A DNA stretch of 37,975 nucleotides from an uncultured Bacteroidales bacterium (lineage in GTDB: Bacteria > Bacteroidota > Bacteroidia > Bacteroidales > Paludibacteraceae): positions 1 to 37,975 of the forward strand of contig CACZEL010000017.1 of assembly GCA_902780235.1 (NCBI GenBank), read 5' to 3'. Under the pieces are notes generated by a model. It had not been told where the DNA came from. It saw only the letters and a program-made list of their open reading frames with translations, and ran no database searches. Positions 8,189-15,648 of this stretch are shown one piece after another. The position numbers and the translations under genes were made by a program. The stretch's first letter is position 1; each line of letters begins with the position of its first letter.

Positions 8189-11100
8189 TTACTTTACACG
8201 CTCGCCGGAGATGGTGTAAATCATCTCACCGCGACGGATATAAAGCGTTCCGTTCTGAAGGAATTTCTCGGCTGATTCTTCTGCCTCAACTTGCTCAAAG
8301 TCAGTTGCTTCAGTTATCGTAATATAACGAACAATCGTCTTCTCACAGCCGAACTCAGTAGTAGTATGTTGGATGAGCGTAATAACTGCAGGTTCATTCA
8401 TTACATAGGCAGCCTCGGTCAGCAGAACCTCATCTTCGCCATCCAGTTTGTACCATACATTAGGCTCAACAGCAAGCGTTTCATTGGTATGCATGGTCTC
8501 TTCGTCCATCTCCACATACTCAATCGGGTGAACGATGATCGTCAGCATAATAACCGAGTCTCCTTGATAGATATTAGCGCCTTCCAGTACCACTTCTTCC
8601 GGTTCCTCTGTAGCGTCGTAATACCATACGCCTGCGAACTCAACCGAATCGCCTTCGCAGAACTCTGCGGTATATTCGCCAAAGGTGGTCGGGGTCGGAG
8701 TTACGAAGACATCCACCATAATGGTAGCCGTAGCATAGATTGTGTTCTGTGTCGGGGTGAAGAGTACAGCAGCCTCGCCGGGTTCGGTCATGATCTGATC
8801 CGGGTAGAGCCAAGAGAACGTACCTTCTACCTCAGCCAAACCGCCTCTGAGCAATGCCATACCTACCGGCGCATTCGTTGCCACGTCGGTAGCCTCAGGC
8901 GCCTCGAGAATCTGAACCGGCGTCAGATCGATCTGAATCGTCTTTGCCAACGAAGCCTCGTTCCAACGCTCGTCACCTGCCTGATAAGCGATGATATCCA
9001 CCAATCCGGCAGAGAGGATAACAAGGGCGTTATTCTCCACGTAAGCAATCGTGCTATCCGAGCTGAGGTAAACGACCTCCAACTCACTCGTTGACGTTGC
9101 AACCGGTAACTCTACCGTATCCGTCGTCAGACAGCTTGCCGGTAACTCAAAGCCGTGAATCGATTGGTTATAACCCGTACAGGTAATCTCCAAACTAATC
9201 GTGTGCGTTGTCGGATTCGCCTTACCGTCCGTAATAGTGATCGTACCGGTATAAACGCTATCTTTCACATTCGGGGTAAAGAACACCTCGAAGGTCTCCG
9301 TGCCACGATCCGCACAATCCGTACCGATCGAAGTCTTCGTTACCTCAAACGGGCTATTCGGTTCTACCAAAATATCCACTACATCCACATTCGAACGCGA
9401 TACAGAGATCGTCTTCGACCAGCGTACATTACGCTCTGCAGTCTCCACAATCGCGCTCTCGCTCACTACCAACTCTTTCTTACGCGGGATAGAGATATTA
9501 GAAATCGTCTGCTCTGCATATTCTCCTGTACGGAAACGAATCTTCGTAGCCGTTTCCTCCAAAGCGTACGGTCCAAAATTGCCACCTTGCTCAGTAGGCA
9601 GAATAGATTGAATAATTCTCCACTCTAATCCGGATCCAAAATTTGCATATTGCTCAACATACAACTCTGTCTGCGTCGTCCATAAATATTGCAATCCGCC
9701 ACGCTTTGCATAGAATGTCAGATTGGTCGGCTTGCCTTCTAATACAAACTCAGAGCTATACACAATTCCTTCTTTGTGACCTTTAGGGAAAGTATATTGC
9801 GCGTCCGCTAATGCGTACTCGTCACAAGCCGATTGCGGGTCACGTACCTTAATCTGTTTGCGTGCAGTAGCTGCAATCCATACTTCTTCATTAATCTCGC
9901 CACCAGCCTGAGTAGCAACGATATACGCTACACCCGGTGTGCCGGTGATGGTCAATACTGAGCCGTTTAATGTAACGCAATTATCGGATCCATCCTCCAA
10001 AGCATAAGTTACTTCACCTCCGCTGGTAGCTGTAGCCGTCAACTCGATCGTATTCGGATCCGCGTTGGTTTTCAGACTCATGAAGTTCTGATCCCAAACA
10101 ATCACCTGTTTTTTATTAGAAGTCACAGTAAAGCTCTTGCTATCCGTTCCTTCATTGTAGATTTCATTTCCGGAAGCCAAAGCCGTGATAGTAGCCGTAC
10201 CGTTATCTATCGCATAGAGGGTCTTTCCATCTTCCGAGACAGCGATCACTTCAACATTATCAGAGGTATAAGTAATCTCAGCCTCTTCGTTATCCGCCGT
10301 CGCCAGATCCGTTCCGGTTAACACATCTTCAGCATTCAAGGTGAAGTTTGTTGCTGCCAGATCGGCATTCCAGTGAATTGCCTGTTCACGTTTGGTAGTA
10401 GTACCGGAAACAGTAACTGTCTTGGTCACAGAACCGTTCGTCAGCGTGATCGTTCCGCTATGTTCGCCTATCTCCTGATCACGGTTATACCCCACGGTAA
10501 TGGTTTGCGTACCATAAGCCGCCTTACCACCAAAAGAAGCCGGAGAAACGGTAAAGAGTTCATTATCAGAACTTACCGACAAGGCATTCACATTGCACCA
10601 CTCTACATCAAACGCCAATTCGGCAACACCTGAGCTGATCGTGTTTGATCCGAAACCCAACGAAGTTATCTCCTCGTCTCCCACTTTCGGATTATTCACA
10701 TAAGCTTGGTCTGTTACTTTGATATTTTTGTAGATACCACCGTAGTTTCCACTATAACAAAGTTTGATAAACTTCGTTGATTTAGACAACTCGATAGGAC
10801 TTTCCAAAGATTGTGGATCTGCCGATACAGACACTCCAGATGTAGTCGGTGTAGTTGCAGTCCAAACAGTTACCCACGGACCATTTTTTGATTCACTCTC
10901 TGCCACATACCAGTTTGGATCTGATGCAATAATACTTGTTCCTTGAAATTGAAATGTCAACTGATAAGGAATACTCGTCTGATCCAAAGCAATAATCACG
11001 AACTTATCATCCCAGTTCCATTCAGAACCTGTGATAGCACTTGCTTTTGCCTCTAAACGTACACCTCCATCCCACTTATTTTGCGAGCGTGAAGCACCAT

Positions 11101-11224
11101 CATTTCCAACCACAATGCTGGAGTTGTTATAATGACTTTGCGTCATAGTAGTATTATACGGCAGTTGAGCAAAAAGAGCAGCCGTCAACACCAAACCACA
11201 TAAAAGTGTAAAAATCTTTCTCAT
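8189..11224 (-). CDS. Secreted Ig-like multi-domain protein with C-terminal tag (1011 aa)
   Basis: The signal peptide spans residues 1-19 (MRKIFTLLCGLVLTAALFA). A beta-sandwich at about 20-175 resembles carbohydrate-binding modules. A BACON-like module follows, ending V-T-V-S-G-T-T, then two Q-x-I-x-W Ig modules (QAIHWNADL, QVIVWDQNF), a second sandwich after the hinge DPQSAC, and further Ig-like segments. The C-terminus has the shared tag (NGTLYIRRGEMIYTISGERVK, abbreviated here by motif: G-x-L-Y-I and Y-x-x-x-G-x-x-V-K). The order and wording of modules repeat parts of the 2336-aa neighbour downstream, so the two are paralogues by partial duplication. It has its own promoter and terminator. 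Function unknown; surface binding is inferred from the modules. Confidence 0.85.
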   Translation of the reverse strand: MRKIFTLLCGLVLTAALFAQLPYNTTMTQSHYNNSSIVVGNDGASRSQNKWDGGVRLEAKASAITGSEWNWDDKFVIIALDQTSIPYQLTFQFQGTSIIASDPNWYVAESESKNGPWVTVWTATTPTTSGVSVSADPQSLESPIELSKSTKFIKLCYSGNYGGIYKNIKVTDQAYVNNPKVGDEEITSLGFGSNTISSGVAELAFDVEWCNVNALSVSSDNELFTVSPASFGGKAAYGTQTITVGYNRDQEIGEHSGTITLTNGSVTKTVTVSGTTTKREQAIHWNADLAATNFTLNAEDVLTGTDLATADNEEAEITYTSDNVEVIAVSEDGKTLYAIDNGTATITALASGNEIYNEGTDSKSFTVTSNKKQVIVWDQNFMSLKTNADPNTIELTATATSGGEVTYALEDGSDNCVTLNGSVLTITGTPGVAYIVATQAGGEINEEVWIAATARKQIKVRDPQSACDEYALADAQYTFPKGHKEGIVYSSEFVLEGKPTNLTFYAKRGGLQYLWTTQTELYVEQYANFGSGLEWRIIQSILPTEQGGNFGPYALEETATKIRFRTGEYAEQTISNISIPRKKELVVSESAIVETAERNVRWSKTISVSRSNVDVVDILVEPNSPFEVTKTSIGTDCADRGTETFEVFFTPNVKDSVYTGTITITDGKANPTTHTISLEITCTGYNQSIHGFELPASCLTTDTVELPVATSTSELEVVYLSSDSTIAYVENNALVILSAGLVDIIAYQAGDERWNEASLAKTIQIDLTPVQILEAPEATDVATNAPVGMALLRGGLAEVEGTFSWLYPDQIMTEPGEAAVLFTPTQNTIYATATIMVDVFVTPTPTTFGEYTAEFCEGDSVEFAGVWYYDATEEPEEVVLEGANIYQGDSVIMLTIIVHPIEYVEMDEETMHTNETLAVEPNVWYKLDGEDEVLLTEAAYVMNEPAVITLIQHTTTEFGCEKTIVRYITITEATDFEQVEAEESAEKFLQNGTLYIRRGEMIYTISGERVK

Positions 11225-11307
11225 ACCTAAATGAAATTTTTAATTTATACCAATATTTTATATTTTCGATTTTATTAATAATCTTAAATTTTGTACCAAA
11301 AAGCGCG

Positions 11308-11339
11308 CAAAATTACTACATTTCTACGAAATGACCAAA
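11308..11339 (-). promoter_or_regulatory. Promoter of the 1011-aa secreted protein gene, with spacer dyad
   Basis: On the minus strand TTTG (11336-11339), 20 bases and TAATTTTG (11308-11315). The spacer contains CATTTC-GTA-GAAATG. See the near-copy at 8031-8062. The leader is about 75 bases. Confidence 0.8.
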
Positions 11340-11406
11340 AAAATCGCACACTTACGCGCGCGATTCATAATATAGTATAGCCGTTTCTTAATAAACGACA
11401 ACTTTA

Positions 11407-11430
11407 GCTATTGGCTTTTGGCTGTTAGCC
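11407..11430. repeat. GGCT-word tandem repeat over the pqqD-like stop codon
   Basis: Three GGCT or AGCC words occur at 7-8 base spacing (TTGGCTTTTGGCTGTTAGCC). The stop codon of the PqqD-like gene (11425-11427) lies inside. It belongs to the set of short word arrays described in the findings. Confidence 0.5.
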
Positions 11431-11694
11431 TTCGATCACCCCTTCTTTGAGCCAGGAGTCCACAGTGTTCTGGATGTCGGTCATGGCTTGTTCGGGTGAA
11501 ACCTCGTATTCGGCACAAAGGGCTTTGCAGAGCGAATTCACATCAAACTCCCCTTTCTCCGCCTCGCTCCATAAGAAAGCAGCCGTCTCGTTGAGCGTGA
11601 TCATCTTGTTGAAATTGATGAGTGCCATTGACTCACCTACTAAAATGTACTCGTTGCCTAACTTGCGCAACTTAAAGCCTTCAATTGTTTTCAT
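11425..11694 (-). CDS. PqqD-like peptide-binding protein
   Basis: 89 aa. The start, MKTIEGFKLRKLG, and the central L-I-N-F-N-K-M-I-T-L-N-E-T-A-A-F-L-W are the hallmark of PqqD-family (RiPP recognition element) proteins of Bacteroidota. The rest is a helical tail with a final W-L-K-E-G-V. PqqD-type domains bind a peptide and present it to a modifying enzyme, usually a radical SAM protein. No radical SAM enzyme, cyclase or obvious precursor is encoded in this window, so this one is an orphan. It is last in an operon with an S26-type peptidase (36-base gap filled by an 8-bp tandem repeat), a small secreted protein and an M6 protease, which suggests it handles a peptide or tail that one of these makes or cuts. 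Confidence 0.85.
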   Translation of the reverse strand: MKTIEGFKLRKLGNEYILVGESMALINFNKMITLNETAAFLWSEAEKGEFDVNSLCKALCAEYEVSPEQAMTDIQNTVDSWLKEGVIEG

Positions 11695-11708
11695 AAAGAT
11701 TCTTTTTT

Positions 11709-11740
11709 ATGACGTCATGACGTAATGACGTTATGACGAG
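11709..11740. repeat. 8-bp tandem repeat x4, ATGACGNN
   Basis: Four consecutive units ATGACG plus two variable bases (TC, TA, TT, AG). The array fills the gap between the S26-type peptidase and PqqD-like genes. The peptidase stop codon (11731-11733) lies inside it. Confidence 0.9.
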
Positions 11741-12183
11741 TAGTTCCATATTAAAATCGAATGTCGATATATCTTCAATAGCCATTTTCTTACCGGGCGG
11801 AGGATGTACCAAATATATCCGCGGGTGAGGGGTTTGCGACGTCCTTTGGGCGATTCGATACGAGTCACGATACCGATCACGTCTGCAGGTAAACAGGTCT
11901 CTGTTCCGGCAAGGTTTCCGTCTCCCATCAGGGTGAGTTGTTCGCCTTCGACACGAATGAGTCGGTGGAGCACATAGGTCGTTCTGCCGCAGAGGGTCTG
12001 CACTTGCGCCAAAAGGATGTCGCCTCGTTGCGGCGCGCGGTTCAGCGGCGCCAAGATGACACTGTCTTTATCGCCCTCGATGAACGGGCGCATACTGACG
12101 CCGGAAGGCGTAAAACGCACTTCCTTCCCTTCGCTCAGCAATCGTGCCAATTCAGGAATCAATATGTCATTTTCTATCTTCAT
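11731..12183 (-). CDS. S26-type (signal peptidase-like) serine peptidase
   Basis: 150 aa from the ATG at 12183. This start shares one base with the upstream stop codon (TGATG), a usual coupling arrangement; a longer frame begins at 12204. The catalytic serine is predicted at residue 30 in SGVSMRPF. A histidine at 73 (YVLHRLIRVEG) sits where bacterial leader peptidases have lysine, so the fold is nearer the ER/archaeal-type S26B (Ser-His) branch. The GDGN box at about residue 85 follows as in that family. There is no N-terminal membrane anchor. The last 35 residues are basic and aromatic and may lie on the membrane. The family cleaves exported precursors. Which substrate is not visible, though the small secreted protein upstream and the M6 protease are candidates by position. 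Confidence 0.75.
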   Translation of the reverse strand: MKIENDILIPELARLLSEGKEVRFTPSGVSMRPFIEGDKDSVILAPLNRAPQRGDILLAQVQTLCGRTTYVLHRLIRVEGEQLTLMGDGNLAGTETCLPADVIGIVTRIESPKGRRKPLTRGYIWYILRPVRKWLLKIYRHSILIWNYSS

Positions 12184-12734
12184 CAGGGTTGATAGCGGAA
12201 GCAATTACAATGTTGCGTTGCATATTCCATTACACGTATATAAATCGGTTTGGACGAACCGGTGTTTTTTACGCGCACAAAATAATCCCCTGCCGACGGG
12301 AGAGTGACATCTGCCGAGGCTTTTGAATGGGTTGCAATTGATGCAAGGTCAGACCAATCCACGCTATCCTTGGAAAACAAAATCTGCATGGTAGGATATG
12401 CCCCATTAAGATAGTCTTTATCTGCAGGTTCGTAGAGTGTTTGCACACGCTTGAGATTGGTGATCTTGGTCGTTGTCACAAAATCACCATTGTCGGGCAA
12501 ACAAATGCAGATCACTTCTCCATAGACCCCAAATTTACTATTTTTATTTGCGCCTGTAATGGTATAGGTAACAAAATCCGTCACTCCGACCTTGTATGGG
12601 CTTACGGTCTTCAGCGTTTTAGCGTCAAACATCTCATGGATATTCTGAACATGAATAGAGTCCCCAGCCCTGCAGATGGCAGAGCTGAGAACCATAAGAG
12701 TGAATATGATGCTTAAACGCCGAAAATGTTTCAT
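12183..12734 (-). CDS. Secreted protein of unknown function, 183 aa
   Basis: Not recognised. The signal peptide spans residues 1-23 (IIFTLMVLSSAICRA). The mature part is predicted beta-rich, with V-T-D-F-V-T-Y-T-I and D-Y-F-V-R-V-K strands such as are found in small sandwich domains. The C-terminus carries a CNC motif (QHCNCFRYQP). It lies 9 bases after the M6 protease stop and overlaps the next start by one base, so it is translated with both neighbours. It could be the substrate of the S26-type peptidase or a partner or inhibitor of the protease; the sequence alone does not say. Confidence 0.75.
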   Translation of the reverse strand: MKHFRRLSIIFTLMVLSSAICRAGDSIHVQNIHEMFDAKTLKTVSPYKVGVTDFVTYTITGANKNSKFGVYGEVICICLPDNGDFVTTTKITNLKRVQTLYEPADKDYLNGAYPTMQILFSKDSVDWSDLASIATHSKASADVTLPSAGDYFVRVKNTGSSKPIYIRVMEYATQHCNCFRYQP

Positions 12735-12743
12735 TTGGTCTAT

Positions 12744-15110
12744 TTACTCAACGGGTACGCCGAGGATGTTGTAGGTGCGACCATCGCGGAAGATCAGCAC
12801 TTGACCGTCACGAATAATCTTCTGAACACTGACTTCTGAATTCTGAACACTTTCAACACCCGTTCCGTGCTCACAAGCGGTGCTATAATTGCTGTAAGAA
12901 GCGCCACCACCGGTCTTGCGGTATAATTGCGGCAACAGCATCGAAGCCGTGGCGCTGGATGTATAGGTCGTAAAGCGCGGACTGTTCACATTATACAGGA
13001 AACGTCCATAACTCTCCGTCGTATTTTGAATCGTAGCGTCACCGCCGGAAATGCTGATATCCCATGTTGTCGTACCACTACCCCATGCCAATTTCTTAAC
13101 TGCTGTAGCGCCTAATAAACCGCTTGTCGAACTCAACGTCCAGGCACCTGCACTACCGCCCAACGTAAGCTCAACCGTTTCACTTCCCAGTGACGTGATT
13201 TGGTCATTATTGCTACTAAAGGTCGATCCTACAGAAGCCATAATTTGAGAAGAGATATCTCCAGCCGTGAAACCCTTTGAACTGCAAGCCATTACCAGCA
13301 CGTCACCTGCATTGAGCGAAGAAGCGTTAGAAACCAAATCCCAGGTCGTTTCAGCACTACCTTCGCCTTCTTGATCAGCAAAGACAGCATAGAACGTAGC
13401 ACCTTCGGCTACAGCATCACCCGCTTTAGCAAACTTCGGAGCGGTTGTTGGGCTGCTATACGAAGCTTGGGTACACCAACCTACAAAGACACGACCGTCG
13501 GAACAAGCGACAGGATCCGTAGCCGGCAGAACCAATGTACCGGTACTCTGAACGGATTCAAACAGTTGTCCGAACGCCATGAAGTTCACGTCAAACGGAT
13601 CTACCGATGGCGTTTCGATGTAAGTCAAAGTCACTACTTGGTTCGCCTCAGCGATATTCAACAGCGGTTTACCGGAAACGCCTGTCCAAGAAGTTATATT
13701 CCTCGATCCCGGGAAGGTGTTCTTCGGGCAGTTGTCCGTGCTACCATCCCAACCAATAGCGGAGCCATAAGCAGAAACAACGGTATAGAGCGGAGAGCCG
13801 GAGGTATTTGTGTTATTCGGGGCGTTATCCGTCCACGCGGTAGCATTGAAATTAACTTTCCAGATGAGCAGGCCGTGACCTGTGAGCGGTGCATCCCAAC
13901 CTACTGCCTGACGGTTTTCGATATAATAGCGCAGACCAGAAGTGGTCGGACTAATATACGTGCCGGAAGCATTGATCTGGTAGGTTTGTTGGTTCTCTGT
14001 TCCGTTTGCGTAAAGTGTTACGTTCTGCCCTTCGTTACCCAAGTTAATCGGCGTTAACCAGCCGAAGAAATCTTTCTCCCACGGGTCATAGTTAGGCGGG
14101 CAGTGTCCGTCTCCGTTGTAGCTACCACCGTCCATGACATCCCAATCGTTGGGAGTGAGGCAGTTTTCGTAGTTGGTACCATAGTCTGTATCATACAGAT
14201 CGGGCAGCCCCATGACGTGGCCGAACTCATGGCAGAGCGTACCAATACCGCCCAAACTATTACCGGACATTTCACCCGACATGGCGTAGTTATCCAGTTT
14301 CTTGCCGCCTACTGTACATTGTGCGGCCGAATAGGTACAATATCCTTTCTGGCGAGCCGCCACTACCGACCAGTTATGCGGCCATATGGTCTCGGATGTA
14401 CCGCCGTCAGCCTGTCCCTTACCGGCGTAGATCACATAGACGAAATCCACGTATCCGTCATTGTCGGAGTCATAATCCGCCCAATTGATGGAGAATTGCT
14501 GATTCGCTAATATGCAGCCCTCTACGACCGCATCGGTAGCGTGCTGGTCATCTCCTTCTTCAGCACCGGGTTTATCAGTGCCATAATATGCTACATTACG
14601 GCTCAAAGTCACAGGACCAAACACATCAAACTGCGGACGATAAGATCCGTTACTCTGGTCTGCAAAATACTGACCTGCAGAAGGATAACCCGCATTAACC
14701 GTACAGTTCAGCGAGTTGCACAACTCGTCAAAAGTAGCCTGCGTGTGACCGCTCTGCATGCTCTTATCGCTGAAATTAACCAAGATGACCACGCCCTTCG
14801 GCGCGAGATTCGGTTCCGTTCCGACATCCTTGCGTTGCCGACGAGCTACGCCTTTTGCACGACGTGCTTTGGCTACTTCGGGAGTCGGAGCCTCGCCTAT
14901 TTCGACATACATGCCGTTGATCTCACGTACTTGTTTACCGTCACGATTGATCGTGTAGTGGTAAAACTCATCACCAATCACCTGCACTTCGATGGTTGTT
15001 CCATCCGCTTGCGTGCGTGTTTGCCATCCGCGACGAGCAGGAACTGCATAAGCAGCAAGCGTCACGGCGCACAACATCATCGCCATAAAAACTTTCTTCA
15101 TAAAAATCAT
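12744..15110 (-). CDS. Secreted M6-family metalloprotease with C-terminal tag
   Basis: 788 aa from the ATG at 15110; the ATG at 15101 (MKKVFMAMM) is a likely alternative start. The signal peptide ends near AAYA. A propeptide (residues about 23-95) has the DGT...GDE-x-x-H-Y pattern of M6 proteases. The zinc site is HEFGHVMGLPD (first His near residue 294), with a Met-turn-like D-W-D-V-M-D. Beyond the catalytic domain come an InlB/Flg_new-like repeat (GRVFVGWCTQ), a beta-rich module, a short repeat-coded linker (VESVQNSEVSVQ) and the shared tag (KIIRDGQVLIFRDG, then Y-x-x-x-G-x-x-V). M6 enzymes are extracellular zinc endopeptidases of the immune-inhibitor-A type. First gene of the operon that ends with the PqqD-like protein. 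It is paralogous to the protease at 19464-21026. Confidence 0.9.
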   Translation of the reverse strand: MIFMKKVFMAMMLCAVTLAAYAVPARRGWQTRTQADGTTIEVQVIGDEFYHYTINRDGKQVREINGMYVEIGEAPTPEVAKARRAKGVARRQRKDVGTEPNLAPKGVVILVNFSDKSMQSGHTQATFDELCNSLNCTVNAGYPSAGQYFADQSNGSYRPQFDVFGPVTLSRNVAYYGTDKPGAEEGDDQHATDAVVEGCILANQQFSINWADYDSDNDGYVDFVYVIYAGKGQADGGTSETIWPHNWSVVAARQKGYCTYSAAQCTVGGKKLDNYAMSGEMSGNSLGGIGTLCHEFGHVMGLPDLYDTDYGTNYENCLTPNDWDVMDGGSYNGDGHCPPNYDPWEKDFFGWLTPINLGNEGQNVTLYANGTENQQTYQINASGTYISPTTSGLRYYIENRQAVGWDAPLTGHGLLIWKVNFNATAWTDNAPNNTNTSGSPLYTVVSAYGSAIGWDGSTDNCPKNTFPGSRNITSWTGVSGKPLLNIAEANQVVTLTYIETPSVDPFDVNFMAFGQLFESVQSTGTLVLPATDPVACSDGRVFVGWCTQASYSSPTTAPKFAKAGDAVAEGATFYAVFADQEGEGSAETTWDLVSNASSLNAGDVLVMACSSKGFTAGDISSQIMASVGSTFSSNNDQITSLGSETVELTLGGSAGAWTLSSTSGLLGATAVKKLAWGSGTTTWDISISGGDATIQNTTESYGRFLYNVNSPRFTTYTSSATASMLLPQLYRKTGGGASYSNYSTACEHGTGVESVQNSEVSVQKIIRDGQVLIFRDGRTYNILGVPVE
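12820..12850. repeat. Coding tandem repeat before the tag of the M6 protease
   Basis: The word TTCTGAA occurs three times in 31 bases (twice followed by CAC). It encodes the linker between the last domain and the C-terminal tag. Confidence 0.7.
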
Positions 15111-15154
15111 CTATTTTTCATTAGTATTCTAAATGCAACAATCTAAATTGCGTG

Positions 15155-15186
15155 CAAAGGTACAGCTTTTTTTGCAGATATGCAAG
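15155..15186 (-). promoter_or_regulatory. Promoter of the M6-S26-PqqD operon
   Basis: On the minus strand CTTG (15183-15186), 20 bases and TACCTTTG (15155-15162). The leader is about 40 bases to the ATG at 15110. Confidence 0.8.
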
Positions 15187-15222
15187 GATTTTCAAAAAAA
15201 TAAACTTTTTAAGTGCTAAAAA

Positions 15223-15254
15223 TTTGGTTATTAGAAAAAAAAGTATTATCTTTG
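15223..15254 (+). promoter_or_regulatory. Second, upstream promoter of the InlB-repeat protein region
   Basis: TTTG (15223-15226), 20 bases and TATCTTTG (15247-15254). It starts transcription near 15261, about 390 bases before the next clear gene at 15649, through an array of 11-bp words. It may produce a small RNA or a long leader. Confidence 0.65.
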
Positions 15255-15322
15255 CAGAGAATTTGAACAGAAGCTGATAAAACGATTCGTTATAAGCGCC
15301 ACGTAGTGCTAAGAGAGCAAGG

Positions 15323-15433
15323 ATGTTGTATGGAGTACCCAATGAGGACCCATTCAGCATCCTTTCAGTATCCATTCAGCATCCATTGCAACCAGGAGGC
15401 GACCCTTATGTTGAAAGGAGGATGAGAGGATGA
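15323..15433 (+). CDS. Possible 36-codon frame over an 11-bp repeat
   Basis: The ATG follows GAGAGCAAGG at Shine-Dalgarno distance and lies about 60 bases after the start predicted for the promoter at 15223-15254. The product starts MLYGVPNEDPF and is coded almost wholly by the 11-bp array, so it may simply be an open stretch. I recognise no family. Confidence 0.2.
   Translation: MLYGVPNEDPFSILSVSIQHPLQPGGDPYVERRMRG
15330..15395. repeat. 11-bp degenerate tandem repeat, about 6 units
   Basis: Units of exactly 11 bases with a conserved end, A-[TC]-C-C, for example ATTCAGCATCC (twice) and TTTCAGTATCC; the outer units are more degenerate. It lies between the divergent promoters of the M6 operon and of the 15649 gene. 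Confidence 0.75.
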
Positions 15434-15535
15434 GATGGTGAGGGGATTAGAAGGTGGAATATATGGAGGGAGGTACGTTGGAGATGTAGAAAAATTGACG
15501 GATTTTGCAGAAAATACACATTTATGAATTAAATA

Positions 15536-15567
15536 TTTGCACATATGCGCAGAAAGTAGTATTTTTG
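15536..15567 (+). promoter_or_regulatory. Proximal promoter of the InlB-repeat protein gene
   Basis: TTTG (15536-15539), 20 bases and TATTTTTG (15560-15567). The first in-frame ATG-like start at 15505 lies upstream of it, so translation from 15649 is the better call. Confidence 0.8.
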
Positions 15568-15648
15568 CAGTCGATTTTGCAAAGTAGATTTAGCAAAACA
15601 CAAATAAAAAACCAATTTTTTCGTTTAACTAAACAAAACACAAAACAC

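Noticed and set aside
8291-9094. Plus-strand frame of 267 codons opposite the 1011-aa gene
   Set aside because: Antisense shadow of a gene with clear signal peptide, promoter, terminator and tag on the other strand.
13371-14510. Two plus-strand frames (228 and 135 codons) opposite the M6 protease
   Set aside because: They run antisense to the conserved catalytic domain and lack any recognisable motif.
12744-15110. Classical type IX sorting domain at the C-terminus
   Set aside because: The tail is only about 25-30 residues and lacks the longer sandwich of the known type A domain; I kept it as an uncharacterised tag.
11425-15110. A complete RiPP biosynthesis cluster
   Set aside because: Only the PqqD-like domain points that way; no radical SAM, cyclase, dedicated exporter or short precursor was found nearby.
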